Source: ZYF759 sp046297455
GTDB lineage: Bacteria > Pseudomonadota > Alphaproteobacteria > Rhizobiales > Rhizobiaceae
Direction of reading: 5' to 3'
Length of the DNA: 64,000 bases
Assembly (NCBI GenBank): GCA_046297455.1
Contig: JBKBIT010000002.1
Span: forward strand, 127,575-191,574
Part shown: in pieces, positions 1 through 9,034 of the stretch
Layout: each line of letters starts with the position of its first letter
Numbering within the stretch: position 1 is the stretch's first letter
Translations under genes and position numbers: made by a program
The notes under the pieces: generated by a model
Told to the model about the DNA's origin: nothing
What the model saw: only the letters and a program-made list of their open reading frames with translations
Databases searched by the model: none

Positions 1-78
1 AAGCGTCGAAGCCGACGCACCCGAGGCGACCAGCGCGAGCGCCGCAGAGCCCAAAATTCCCTTGATGACAGTCTTCAT
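1..78 (-). CDS. N-terminal fragment of an exported protein
   Basis: Reading right to left from an ATG at 78, the frame stays open to the window edge. It encodes 26 residues that form a typical Sec signal peptide: MKT at the start, a basic Lys at position 6, a hydrophobic Ala/Leu/Gly/Val stretch, and an Ala-Ser-Ala type cleavage site near residues 21-23. An AGGGGA ribosome site lies about ten bases upstream of the ATG. Only the leader is inside the window, so the function of the mature protein cannot be judged. Confidence 0.6.
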   Translation of the reverse strand, partial: MKTVIKGILGSAALALVASGASASTL

Positions 79-285
79 ACCATTTCCCCTGTTTTTGTTG
101 GGCACACTTACACGCGCTGCCCTGTCGTTGTTGTGTCGTTGGGATGGCTTTGCCGCGCTCGGATCTCCCGATCACTGACGGAGACCGACAAGCCGTCGCC
201 CCAAAACACCAGGCATCGAAGGCGATATTTTCCGATTGGTCAAGCGGGAATAATTCTTCGACGCGACATTGCTTCGCAACCGCAT

Positions 286-1119
286 TCAGCCCCCGACGCC
301 AGGCCTTCGCCAGGCGGACGCGTGGCGCAATTCGGGCAGGAGTCTGCCGCTCCGAGGTGTGAAGGCCGCCTTCCGCACGGCCAGCCAGCGGGCAAGCCAC
401 AATGTGGCGAGCAGGCCCAGCCCGTAACCGGCCACCACATCGCTGGGATAATGGGCACCTGCAGGCACCCGCGACATGGCCACGGCAAACAGCCACGCGC
501 TCCATGCCGGCCACCAGCGCGGGAACCACAGGATCAGGATCATGGCGACCGCGCCGCAGGTTGTCGAATGGCCGGACGGGAAGCTCAGATTCGCATAGGC
601 CGTCGAAAAGGGCTGGAACTGGAAGATGCCGCCGTCTTCGAAAAGGATCGGGCGTCCACGCCCGACGAACAGCTTGATGACATTGGCGAGGATCCCGGTC
701 GCCGCCACCGCGGCAAAGGCAAAACCCGCCTGGGCGAAGATGAAGGCCAGCTGCGCCCGCACGCACGGCACGCGCGCGCGCCAGTTCAAGCCCGCCAATC
801 CCAGGACCACGATCAGACTCGGCACCAGATACCATTCGGATTTGCCGATATCGGTGATGGCACGCATCGTGGCGTGCAGGAGGCCGGGCGCCTGCCGGGC
901 ATGCTGCAGGGCAAAGGCGTCGAACAGCGTCAGCACGACGGCGAGCGCGAAAAAGGCAACGGCCATGCGCGTCATCGGCTCCGACCAGACCGGTTCGCCT
1001 GCGAACGCGCGCCGACGCCACGGCGCCATCAGATAGGCACGCATGGCATCGGCAAAACGCACCCCGAGCGCCTCGCGATTCAACGGTGCGGCTTTCTTTT
1101 CGTCTGCTCCGCCGACCAT
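286..1119 (-). CDS. PAP2-family membrane phosphatase
   Basis: This 277-residue integral membrane protein carries all three phosphatase motifs of the PAP2 (type 2 phosphatidic acid phosphatase) superfamily. They are K149-x6-RP (KLFVGRGRP), PSGH at 181-184, and SR-x5-H-x3-D with S216, R217, H223 and D227. About six hydrophobic segments surround them. Members dephosphorylate lipid phosphates such as phosphatidate, undecaprenyl diphosphate or lipid A precursors at the inner membrane, with the active site facing the periplasm. The substrate cannot be chosen from sequence. It is transcribed divergently from metC, 104 bp away, and stands alone. Confidence 0.85.
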   Translation of the reverse strand: MVGGADEKKAAPLNREALGVRFADAMRAYLMAPWRRRAFAGEPVWSEPMTRMAVAFFALAVVLTLFDAFALQHARQAPGLLHATMRAITDIGKSEWYLVPSLIVVLGLAGLNWRARVPCVRAQLAFIFAQAGFAFAAVAATGILANVIKLFVGRGRPILFEDGGIFQFQPFSTAYANLSFPSGHSTTCGAVAMILILWFPRWWPAWSAWLFAVAMSRVPAGAHYPSDVVAGYGLGLLATLWLARWLAVRKAAFTPRSGRLLPELRHASAWRRPGVGG

Positions 1120-1223
1120 CGCCGCCTACGTCGCCCCTGCCCCTGCCGTCGCTGCCTTGAGCTTGCCTCTTGATGTCGCGCTGACTAAGGCTGAGTACAC
1201 AACCGAGCACGGACGGACCGCTT

Positions 1224-2402
1224 ATGAAGAGTGACATGAGAAAACACAAGGGAATCAACACGCGGCTTGCCCATTCGGGCTACGATCCGCGCGACTTCCA
1301 CGGTTTCGTGAATCCCCCCGTCGTCCATGCCTCGACTGTGCTCTTCCCCGACGCCCACACAATGGCCACGCGCAGCCAGAAATATGTCTATGGCACGCGC
1401 GGAACGCCTACCAGCGACGCCCTTGCTGCCGCGATCGACGCGTTGGAAGGGTCCGCCGGCACCATCGTCGTGCCGTCCGGCCTGGCGGCGGTGACCATCC
1501 CGCTGCTGGCCTTCCTGTCGGCTGGCGATCATGTGCTGATCGTCGATTCGGTCTATCACCCGACACGCCATTTCGCCGAGACCATGCTCAAGCGTCTGGG
1601 GGTCGGGGTGGACTACTACGATCCGCATGTCGGGGCAGGAATCGCGGAACTGATGAAGCCGCAAACGCGGGTCGTGTTCACCGAATCGCCCGGGTCGAAC
1701 ACATTCGAGATGCAGGACATCCCCGCCGTCGCCAGTGCAGCCAAGGCACGCGGCGCGGTGGTGATGATGGACAACACCTGGGCCACGCCCGTCCATTTCC
1801 GTCCGCTGGAACACGGCGTCGACATCTCGATCCACGCCGCCACCAAATATCCGGCTGGCCATTCCGACGTGCTTTTAGGCACGGTGTCGGCCAACGAGGC
1901 AACCTGGGGCCGGCTGCACGACACCCACATCGCGATGGGCTGCTGCGCGGCGCCCGACGACGTCTATCAGGTGCTGCGCGGTCTGCGCACCATGGGGCTC
2001 CGGCTGGACCGGCACGAAAAAAGCGCCCTCGAACTGGCCCGATGGCTGGAAAGTCGGCCGGAAGTCTCCCGCGTCCTGCATCCCGGTCTCGAAAGCCACC
2101 CCGGCCACGCCATCTGGAAACGCGATTTTTCGGGCGCCACCGGTATCTTCTCGATCGTCTTGAAGGGCGGCGACACGGCCGCGGCGCATGCGTTCCTCGA
2201 TGCGCTGGAGATTTTCGGTCTGGGCTATTCCTGGGGCGGCTACGAGAGTCTTGCCGTACATGCCAATCTCGACGACCGCACGGTCGCGGCGGCACCGTCC
2301 GAAGGTCCCGTCATGCGTCTGCAGATCGGGCTGGAGGATGTCGAGGACCTCAAGGCCGATCTGGAGCGCGCCCTGGAAGCGGCAGGGGCGGCCACCGGCT
2401 GA
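1224..2402 (+). CDS. metC: Cystathionine beta-lyase
   Basis: This PLP enzyme of the Cys/Met metabolism (transsulfuration) family has 392 residues, the normal length. The PLP lysine is K208 in SIHAATKYPAGHSD, and the cofactor-binding Asp is D183 in DNTWATP. An aromatic/Arg active-site segment (YVYGTRG) lies near residues 55-60. The expected reaction is cystathionine to homocysteine, pyruvate and ammonia in methionine synthesis. Close homologues include cystathionine gamma-synthases and O-acetylhomoserine sulfhydrylases; overall resemblance to alphaproteobacterial MetC (YGTRGTPT, WGGYESL) favours the lyase. ATG 1224 is taken as the start, but ATG 1236 is a possible alternative because neither has a strong ribosome site. 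Confidence 0.85.
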   Translation: MKSDMRKHKGINTRLAHSGYDPRDFHGFVNPPVVHASTVLFPDAHTMATRSQKYVYGTRGTPTSDALAAAIDALEGSAGTIVVPSGLAAVTIPLLAFLSAGDHVLIVDSVYHPTRHFAETMLKRLGVGVDYYDPHVGAGIAELMKPQTRVVFTESPGSNTFEMQDIPAVASAAKARGAVVMMDNTWATPVHFRPLEHGVDISIHAATKYPAGHSDVLLGTVSANEATWGRLHDTHIAMGCCAAPDDVYQVLRGLRTMGLRLDRHEKSALELARWLESRPEVSRVLHPGLESHPGHAIWKRDFSGATGIFSIVLKGGDTAAAHAFLDALEIFGLGYSWGGYESLAVHANLDDRTVAAAPSEGPVMRLQIGLEDVEDLKADLERALEAAGAATG

Positions 2403-2763
2403 CCCTTTTTGGCGCATCCGGCTTGGGCCTCGTCGCCTATCTGCTCGTCCTGCCTGCTGATCAGATACCTGCCGGGACGGCTTGCCGGTCTGTCGCATGG
2501 CTGGCGGCAAACCGGGCTGTCGGTACTTCCCGTCTGATCAGCCAGGGCTCCCGGCCCCCGCCAACCATCTGAAAACGCACGATCGTCCAGGGTCGACGCG
2601 CCCGCGACGCGCTGCGTACGGGCAAGCGCGCCATAACGTTTTTGTGAGACGGGGAACGAGCACCGCGACTGTTTGTTGTGTACCTAGTCGCGACCTTGAG
2701 CAGTCTAATTCAAAATAATTGCTCAGCATCTGCTGGTCGCGCCAATAACAAAACGAGGATTTT
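2403..2763. other. Intergenic stretch without a recognisable gene
   Basis: These 361 bases between metC and the small exported protein hold no open frame with coding character. The last 70 bases are relatively AT-rich and probably contain the promoter of the downstream gene. An ACGAGG ribosome site sits just before the ATG at 2764. I see no clear operator, tRNA or repeat here. Confidence 0.5.
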
Positions 2764-3132
2764 ATGTTTAACAAGATGACTGTACTTGCCGCAATCCTGT
2801 CTGTCGGTGCCGCTGGACATGCACTGGCACAAGAGTCGGGAGCACCGGCCGCTGGCATCGACGCGGCAGCAAGCCAGGGCAACTATCCGCATCAGGTCGC
2901 ATCGGAAGAAGAGCGCGCCTTCTATGATGAGCGTGGACCGATCCTGGGCGGTTTCTTCATGGATGAGACGATGGCTGAACTGCGGCCGGAAGCTGACATC
3001 CAGGAATCGTTCGCAGCCCTTGATGCAGATGAACAGGCCGCGATCAGGGCCGACTGCGACCGTGTTGAAGAGACGCGCGGTTCGTTCGGAACGACTTCAA
3101 GGACACTTTGCAGCCAGATCGGCGAACTCTAA
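2764..3132 (+). CDS. Small exported protein of unknown function
   Basis: This 122-residue protein has a clear Sec signal peptide: MFNK, a hydrophobic core, and cleavage after AHALAQ at about residue 23. The mature part is acidic and about 100 residues long. It has two cysteines in its last 30 residues (ADCD and LCSQ) that could form a periplasmic disulfide. I recognise no family. The gene is monocistronic: it has its own ribosome site (ACGAGG) and is followed at once by a strong hairpin. A periplasmic location is likely from the leader; the role is unknown. Confidence 0.7.
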   Translation: MFNKMTVLAAILSVGAAGHALAQESGAPAAGIDAAASQGNYPHQVASEEERAFYDERGPILGGFFMDETMAELRPEADIQESFAALDADEQAAIRADCDRVEETRGSFGTTSRTLCSQIGEL

Positions 3133-3145
3133 GGTTTGGCTAGTC

Positions 3146-3178
3146 CCCGGCATCAGGGTCGCGCACCCTGGTGCCGGG
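3146..3178 (+). terminator. Hairpin terminator after the small exported protein
   Basis: A 14-bp stem with one G-U wobble (3146-3159 with 3165-3178) encloses a 5-base CGCGC loop. It begins 13 bases after the stop codon at 3132. Only a weak T run (ATTTCC) follows, so termination may be partial. The rest of the 365-bp gap up to the tRNA holds nothing else I can identify. Confidence 0.6.
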
Positions 3179-3497
3179 AGGCATTTCCCGGTCATGCCGC
3201 AGAGCTGACCCCGTTGCACCATGGCCGGTTGCGTTGAGCGAACCGGCTCGCCGCCTTCTTCAGGCGCATACAAATCCCCCCATCAGCTTATTCCTCTTCA
3301 GTCTGGGTGCCTGCCCCTGCGGGACAGACCCACGCCTGCCCGTTCCAGCACACTTCTTGACGTAAGGTCCGCTGGAAACGGATACGAATCTGTATGCTGC
3401 TGCGCGCCGCTGCATGCCGTTTGTTCGGTTTTTCTTGCTGGACGGGCTTGCGCGCGGGCCGGTGGAACCCTATACGCGGCAAGGCCTTATGGTCGTT

Positions 3498-3574
<77 letters not shown>

Positions 3575-3597
3575 TTCGCCGAGGAGATGAAGTCGCG

Positions 3598-3903
3598 ATG
3601 ACTGCCCGCATCTACAGCCCGACAAGGACCGCCATGCAATCCGGCCCCGCTCGCACCGGCCAATGGGTGCTTGAATTCGAACCCTCTCAGCCTCGCCGCA
3701 TCGAGCCGCTGATGGGTTACACGTCGTCCGGCGACATGAAGCGTCAGGTTCGGTTGCGTTTCGACACCGAGGAAGCCGCGATTGCCTATGCCGAGAAGAA
3801 CGGCATTGCCTACCGGGTCGAAAAGCCCAAGCAGACCAAGCGTCGCCAGATTTCCTATGCGGAGAATTTCCGCTTTGACCGCAAGATGCCCTGGACGCAT
3901 TGA
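3598..3903 (+). CDS. NADH dehydrogenase (complex I) accessory subunit, NDUFS4-like
   Basis: This 101-residue protein matches the ETC complex I subunit conserved region, the bacterial counterpart of mitochondrial NDUFS4 (18-kDa subunit). Visible hallmarks are the opening ARIYSPTRTAMQSG, the central GYTSSGDMKRQV with a following acidic stretch (FDTEEAAIAYAEKNG), and the C-terminal YAENFRFDRKMPWTH. In alphaproteobacteria it is a small peripheral subunit that helps assemble the NADH-oxidising arm of complex I in the cytoplasm. It lies between two tRNA genes on the same strand, away from the nuo operon. Confidence 0.92.
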   Translation: MTARIYSPTRTAMQSGPARTGQWVLEFEPSQPRRIEPLMGYTSSGDMKRQVRLRFDTEEAAIAYAEKNGIAYRVEKPKQTKRRQISYAENFRFDRKMPWTH

Positions 3904-3923
3904 CGGCGCGTCTGCGTCGGGAC

Positions 3924-4000
3924 GGTCCCGTAGCTCAGTTGGATAGAGCACCGGCCTTCTAAGCCGATGGTCGCAGGTTCGAATCCTGCCGGGATCGCCA
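3924..4000 (+). tRNA. tRNA-Arg (anticodon UCU)
   Basis: This 77-base cloverleaf has acceptor GGTCCCG paired with CGGGATC (one G-U pair), an encoded CCA end, D-loop AGCTCAGTTGGATAGAGC and T-loop GTTCGAATC. The anticodon loop CTTCTAA has UCU at 3958-3960, so it reads AGA, a rare codon in such a GC-rich genome. The outermost anticodon-stem pair is a C-A mismatch (3951/3967). Confidence 0.96.
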
Positions 4001-4090
4001 TTTCTGGCGCCGCTTTTCCACTTGTTGCCTGATACAGTTGCACCCCGAAGACATCGCCAAGCTAGCGGCAATTCTCCTCATCAGTGCGGA

Positions 4091-4885
4091 TCAGGGCCGG
4101 CCCTGGGCCAGAATGTCCTCGGCCAGCGCGATCGCGGTGCGCCGGTCAACCTCGTCGGCGAGCGCGAAGGCTTCTTCCTGCATCTGCCGGATCCATGCCT
4201 GATCGGAAGATGGCGCACGGTGCAGCGCGGCCGTCATCATCGCAAGCCCGCGAACACCCCTGCCCGACTGGAACAGCAGATTGCCGAGCGTCGCCTGCGC
4301 GCCGGCATGGCCCTTTTCGGCCGAAAGCTGCAGCCAGCGCGCAGCCTGCTGCACATTGGCCTTGAAGCCGTAATTGCCGAGGAACATGCGGCCGATCTCG
4401 AACTGCGCGGCCGGATGGCCATAGATGGCAGCAGCGCGCATGAAATAGTCCTGCGCCATCGTCGGATTGGCCTGAACGGGACTGTTGGGGATGCCGTAGA
4501 GAAGATAGCCGCCAAGCGCCACCAGGGCGTCCGACAGATAGGGCTCGTCAGGGCTGCCAGGCTCGACATCCTGCTGCACGATCTCCTGGAAGAACCTGAA
4601 GGCTTCGTACTCGTCGCGCTTCACGCCGTCGCCATCGGCATACATGCGTGCCAGCTTCCAGCGTGCGCCCAACTGGCCGTTCGCCGCCGCGTAGCGATAG
4701 GCCTCGATCGCCTGGTCCTTGTCGCCACTCTGATAGGCCGTGAATCCGAAACGGAACACCGCCCAGGGCGAGTCCCTGCCTTCGGAGAACCCGTCCCCGG
4801 CAAAAGCCGGTAGAGCGGAAAAAGAGCCGACCAGCATCACACCGGCGGCAACCAGCCCTGCCCGGATCCTCTCAGCCAGCGACAT
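4091..4885 (-). CDS. exoR: ExoR, periplasmic regulator of the ExoS-ChvI two-component system
   Basis: This 264-residue protein closely resembles rhizobial ExoR (about 268 residues). It has a signal peptide ending near ALPAFA (residue 29) and a series of Sel1/TPR repeats. Family signatures include FRFGFTAYQSGDKDQAIEAY, ARWKLARMYADGDGV, YGIPNSPVQAN, NVQQAARWL and RGLAMMTAAL. In Sinorhizobium and Agrobacterium, ExoR binds the sensor kinase ExoS/ChvG in the periplasm and holds it inactive. Proteolysis of ExoR under acid or host conditions releases the system, which raises exopolysaccharide and lowers motility. The assignment is by family resemblance; the target regulon here is not visible. Confidence 0.85.
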   Translation of the reverse strand: MSLAERIRAGLVAAGVMLVGSFSALPAFAGDGFSEGRDSPWAVFRFGFTAYQSGDKDQAIEAYRYAAANGQLGARWKLARMYADGDGVKRDEYEAFRFFQEIVQQDVEPGSPDEPYLSDALVALGGYLLYGIPNSPVQANPTMAQDYFMRAAAIYGHPAAQFEIGRMFLGNYGFKANVQQAARWLQLSAEKGHAGAQATLGNLLFQSGRGVRGLAMMTAALHRAPSSDQAWIRQMQEEAFALADEVDRRTAIALAEDILAQGRP

Positions 4886-5172
4886 GATTGCGGGTTTCCT
4901 TGTTGGCGCGCTGGATAAAGGCCGAGACGGTGCCCCAGGAAAACCCGTTCCCCCGTGCTTCCGTCCGTCCCGTTTTCGACATCGCGCTCGCGTCCATGAT
5001 CCATTCCTGCCGCGTCATGCGGCCGCCCTTTGTCCGGTCGGCCTTGTGGCGCCCGTATAAGAGTGCCTTCGACGTGCGCCGGGTTTATGGCGGGAAGTGG
5101 GCATTTGCCCCCGGACAGGGGTATAGCGCATCGCAGCAGCGACAGCTGTGGCAGGAATGCCACAGAATCGCG

Positions 5173-5200
5173 ATGCCGGCCTACAATTGCAGGCCGGCAT
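5173..5200 (-). terminator. Perfect hairpin between valS and exoR
   Basis: A perfect 10-bp inverted repeat (5173-5182 with 5191-5200) has an 8-base loop and lies 22 bases past the valS stop. It is probably the valS terminator, although no strong U tract follows on the minus strand. The remaining 336-bp gap before exoR should hold the exoR promoter; I cannot pick out its elements. Confidence 0.5.
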
Positions 5201-5221
5201 GGAACCTTTTCATAACCATGA

Positions 5222-7993
5222 TCACGCGACGCGAGACAGCGCCGTCTTCAGCCGCTCGAGCGTTTCGGCATATTCGGCGCGCTTTTCGCGTTCCGCTGCC
5301 ACAATCTCGTCCGGCGCATTGGCGACGAACTTCTCGTTGGCGAGCTTCTTGTCGATACGTGCGATCTCATCGGCTGCCTTGGCGATTTCCTTCGTCAACC
5401 GCGCAGCCTCGGCCTTGAGGTCGATCAGGTCGCCCAGCGGCAGGCACACGGTCGCCTCGCCGAGCACGATCTGGGCGGCTGCCTTCGGTGCCTCGGTCCC
5501 GAACGCGATCTCGCCAACCCTTGCCAGCCTCTTGATGGCCGGCTCGTGGCGGGCGACGCGCTCGCGGCTGACACTGTCGGCACCGACGACAACAAGCGGT
5601 GCAACCGCGCCGGCTGGCACGTTCATCTCGGAGCGAACCGAACGGATGCCGGTGACGAGATCGACCAGCCAGTTGATCTCGGCTGCAGCCTCTGCGTCCT
5701 CGAGCCCGGCCTTCGGCCAGGGCGCATGGCAGAGCATGACGTCGCGCGCATGGTCGCCGGCCGTGTGCGCCCACAGCTCTTCCGTCATGAACGGCATGAA
5801 GGGGTGCAGAAGCTTCAGGATCTCGTCGAGCACATAGGCCGCCACTGCCTGGCTTTCGGCCTTGGCCGCCTCGTCGGTGCCGGCAAAGACCGGCTTCAGC
5901 AGCTCCAGATACCAGTCGCAGAAGAGGTTCCAGACGAAGCGATAGGCAGCCCCCGAGGCCTCGTTGAAACGGTAGGCCTCGATGCCGGCGGTGATGGCGG
6001 CAACCGAGCGCGACAGTTCCGTCAGGATCCAGCGGTTGATGGTCAGCTTTGCCGAGGCCGGGTCGAAATCAGGATCGCGCTTGACCCCGTTCATCTCGCT
6101 GAAACGCGTGGCATTCCAGAGCTTGGTGCCGAAATTGCGGTAGCCGGCCACGCGCTGCGGGTCGAGCTTCACGTCGCGCCCCTGCGCAGCCATGATCGAC
6201 AGCGTGAAACGCAACGCGTCGGCGCCATACTCGTCGATGAGCTCCAGCGGGTCGATGACGTTACCCTTCGACTTCGACATCTTGGCACCGTTCTTGTCGC
6301 GCACCAGCGCGTGCACATAGACGGTGTGGAAGGGCTCCTCCTCCATGAAATGCAGGCCCATCATCATCATCCGGGCAACCCAGAAGAAGATAATGTCGAA
6401 GCCGGTCACCAGCACGTCGGTCTGGTAGTAGGTCTTCAGTTCCTTAGTCTGGTCGGGCCAGCCGAGCGTGGAGAACGGCCACAGCGCGGAGGAGAACCAG
6501 GTGTCGAGCACGTCCTCGTCGCGCGTCAGGATCTTGCCCGGTTCGTAATTGTCGAGCTGGTCCTTTACCCAGTCGCGCCAGGGCGTGTCCACGGCAAGAT
6601 AGTATTCGACCGCATTGTCGAGCGCTTCCTTCTCCGAACGCGCGACAAACACGTGACCGTCCGGCCCGTACCAGGCGGGAATGCGATGGCCCCACCAGAG
6701 CTGGCGCGAGATGCACCAGGGCTGGATGTTCTCCATCCACTCGAAATAGGTCTTCTCCCAGTTCTTCGGGACAAACTTGGTGCGCCCCTCACGCACGCTG
6801 GCAATTGCCGGCTTGGCGAGCGTAGCGGCGTCCACGTACCACTGGTCGGTGAGATACGGCTCGATCGGCACCCCGCCGCGGTCGCCATGCGGCACCATGT
6901 GGCGGTGCGGCTCGACATGGGCGAGGAAACCGCCCTCCTCCATCATCTCCACGATCCGCTTGCGCGCTGCAAAACGGTCGAGACCGTCGAGCTCGGCAAC
7001 GGTGCGCGCGATCTCCGGATGGCCTTCGAGACCTTCCATGAAATCGTCATTGTCCTTGAGCGTGATCGCCGCTTCGGTGGTCAGCACGTTGATGGCGCGC
7101 AAGCCATGGCGCTTGCCCACCTCGAAATCGTTGAAATCATGCGCCGGCGTCATCTTGACGGCACCGGTGCCCTTCTCGGGATCGGAATACTCGTCCGCCA
7201 CGATCGGAATGCGCCGTCCGACCAGTGGCAGGACGACATGGCTGCCGACCAGCGCCGTGTAGCGCTCGTCCTCGGGGTGCACGGCAACGCCGGAATCGCC
7301 CAGCATCGTCTCCGGCCGCGTCGTCGCCACCGTCACATAGGTCGAGGCGTCCTCGGGGTCGAAGGTCTTCCCCTCGATCGGATAGCGGAAATGCCACAGA
7401 TTGCCGTCGACCTCGATCTGCTCGACCTCGAGATCGGAAATGGCGGTCAGGAGCTTCGGGTCCCAATTGACCAGCCGCTTGTCCTTGTAGATGAGGCCGT
7501 CCTCGTAAAGCTTTACGAAGACTTCGATAACGGCCTTCGACAGCCCCTCGTCCATCGTGAACCGCTCGCGCGACCAGTCGCACGAAGCACCCAGCCGCTT
7601 GAGCTGGTTGACGATGATGCCGCCGGACTGGTCCTTCCACTCCCAGACCTTGTCGACGAAATCCTCACGCGTCAGGCTGCGGCGGTGTATCTGCTTTTCC
7701 GCGAGCTGCCGCTCGACCACCATCTGGGTCGCGATACCGGCATGGTCCATGCCCGGCTGCCACAAGACGTTCTTGCCCCGCATCCGCTCGAAGCGGATCA
7801 GGATGTCCTGCAGCGTGTTGTTGAGCGCATGCCCCATGTGCAGGGAGCCGGTGACGTTGGGCGGCGGGATGACGATCGTATAGGGCTCCGCGTCGGCCGC
7901 GGCATTGGCGCCGGCGCGAAAAGCGTCCGCATCCGCCCATCGCTGGGCGATCCTGGGCTCGACCGAGCCCGCGTCATAGGTTTTTTCGAGCAT
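5222..7993 (-). CDS. valS: Valyl-tRNA synthetase
   Basis: This class I aminoacyl-tRNA synthetase of 923 residues charges tRNA-Val. The HIGH motif is HMGH at 52-55, within PPPNVTGSLHMGHALN. The KMSKS motif is at 571-575. The CP1 editing domain lies roughly at 200-340 (TVATTRPETMLGD, GTGAVKMTPAHDFNDFEVG). The C-terminus is the ValRS coiled-coil tRNA arm, rich in Ala, Glu and Lys. The frame continues 77 codons upstream, but that part has no family similarity, so ATG 7993 (MLEKTYDAGSVEPR) is the start. It lies downstream of popZ on the same strand, a common order in Rhizobiales. Confidence 0.97.
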   Translation of the reverse strand: MLEKTYDAGSVEPRIAQRWADADAFRAGANAAADAEPYTIVIPPPNVTGSLHMGHALNNTLQDILIRFERMRGKNVLWQPGMDHAGIATQMVVERQLAEKQIHRRSLTREDFVDKVWEWKDQSGGIIVNQLKRLGASCDWSRERFTMDEGLSKAVIEVFVKLYEDGLIYKDKRLVNWDPKLLTAISDLEVEQIEVDGNLWHFRYPIEGKTFDPEDASTYVTVATTRPETMLGDSGVAVHPEDERYTALVGSHVVLPLVGRRIPIVADEYSDPEKGTGAVKMTPAHDFNDFEVGKRHGLRAINVLTTEAAITLKDNDDFMEGLEGHPEIARTVAELDGLDRFAARKRIVEMMEEGGFLAHVEPHRHMVPHGDRGGVPIEPYLTDQWYVDAATLAKPAIASVREGRTKFVPKNWEKTYFEWMENIQPWCISRQLWWGHRIPAWYGPDGHVFVARSEKEALDNAVEYYLAVDTPWRDWVKDQLDNYEPGKILTRDEDVLDTWFSSALWPFSTLGWPDQTKELKTYYQTDVLVTGFDIIFFWVARMMMMGLHFMEEEPFHTVYVHALVRDKNGAKMSKSKGNVIDPLELIDEYGADALRFTLSIMAAQGRDVKLDPQRVAGYRNFGTKLWNATRFSEMNGVKRDPDFDPASAKLTINRWILTELSRSVAAITAGIEAYRFNEASGAAYRFVWNLFCDWYLELLKPVFAGTDEAAKAESQAVAAYVLDEILKLLHPFMPFMTEELWAHTAGDHARDVMLCHAPWPKAGLEDAEAAAEINWLVDLVTGIRSVRSEMNVPAGAVAPLVVVGADSVSRERVARHEPAIKRLARVGEIAFGTEAPKAAAQIVLGEATVCLPLGDLIDLKAEAARLTKEIAKAADEIARIDKKLANEKFVANAPDEIVAAEREKRAEYAETLERLKTALSRVA

Positions 7994-8145
7994 TTGGGGT
8001 TCCGTATCGCCGGAGTTCCGTTGGCCCGGTGTAAACCGGAAGGGTCTGGCCAAGTCAACCGCGCCGCTTCGGTGGCGCGCAAATGAAGAAGGCTGCCGTC
8101 GCCGGCAGCCCTCTCTCTGGTCCCACCCCGGGAAAGGCGGTCCGA

Positions 8146-8880
8146 TCAGGCGCCGCGGGCGACGCGCTCGATTTCCTCGCGCACCAGGCGCTCGACGAGC
8201 ACCGGCAGGTTGTTGTCCATCCACTCGCGCAGCATCGGACGGATCATCTCTTCGGCCATTTCGTCGAAGCTGCGCTTGCGGCTGGCGGCGAAGACTTCCG
8301 ACAACTCGCCGAAGGCGGCGGCGACCTGGCGGCCGGCCTGTTCGGAAATGATTGACGGGCGTGTCTCGGCAGCCGCCGGCGCAGCCGGTGCTTCCGCAGC
8401 CGCCTGCCGGGGCTGTTCCACGACCTCTTCCCGAACGGGCTCGGGCGTCTCGGCCTTCACCTCCTCGGGCTCGCTCGTGGCGACCGTGGCTGCCGGCTCT
8501 GCCTGCGGTTCTGGAGAAGACTGGCGCAACGATGCCTGAACCTCGGCCAGCGAGCGCGGCATGGTGGGCATGTCGACCGCGGCGGCGCGGGGCGCCTCCT
8601 GCTGTGCCGCGCGTGGTGTCTCGGCCACGATTTCTTCCAGCTCGACATCCCGGCGAAAGGCCTCGACATCGTCCACCGTCTCGTCCGCAGCCTCGACCCG
8701 AGGGGCAACAGGCTCCTGAGTGCTGGTCTGCGGCGCGGCGTCACGCACGGGAGCGGCGGGTTCGATATTCGTCGCAGCCGGCTTGGAAATGCCCTGGTCG
8801 CCGTCCTCGATGATCCGGCGGATGGAGGCAAGGATCTCCTCCATTGTCGGCTCGCGCTGCATGCTGCTCGGTTGTGCCAT
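8146..8880 (-). CDS. popZ: PopZ-family polar organising protein (DUF2497)
   Basis: This 244-residue protein has the PopZ layout. A short conserved N-terminal helix (EPTMEEILASIRRIIEDGD, about residues 9-27) is followed by a long Pro/Ala/Glu-rich disordered linker. The C-terminal helical oligomerisation module contains SFDEMAEEMIRPMLREWMDNN and VERLVREEIERVARG. In Caulobacter and rhizobia PopZ forms a polar matrix that anchors ParB-parS and recruits cell-cycle proteins. ATG 8880 (MAQPSSMQREPTMEE) is chosen because the 25 extra upstream codons are not family-like. It is separated from valS by 152 bp on the same strand. Confidence 0.88.
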   Translation of the reverse strand: MAQPSSMQREPTMEEILASIRRIIEDGDQGISKPAATNIEPAAPVRDAAPQTSTQEPVAPRVEAADETVDDVEAFRRDVELEEIVAETPRAAQQEAPRAAAVDMPTMPRSLAEVQASLRQSSPEPQAEPAATVATSEPEEVKAETPEPVREEVVEQPRQAAAEAPAAPAAAETRPSIISEQAGRQVAAAFGELSEVFAASRKRSFDEMAEEMIRPMLREWMDNNLPVLVERLVREEIERVARGA

Positions 8881-9034
8881 CGTCACTGTCTGCCGCCCCC
8901 TAACCTCGTTACTCACGCTGCCGGCTACAACCCGGCGCGCATTACCGCGAATCACCGAAGCCTAGCGCACGTGCCGGACCAAATGAATCCCCCCGGACCC
9001 GGCAAACGGCTTTCACACAGAAAAGGCGGCACAC

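Noticed and set aside
5546..8086. 846-codon open frame antisense to valS
   Set aside because: Its composition (His/Arg/Ala-rich, no motif) is typical of shadow frames; valS is complete on the other strand.
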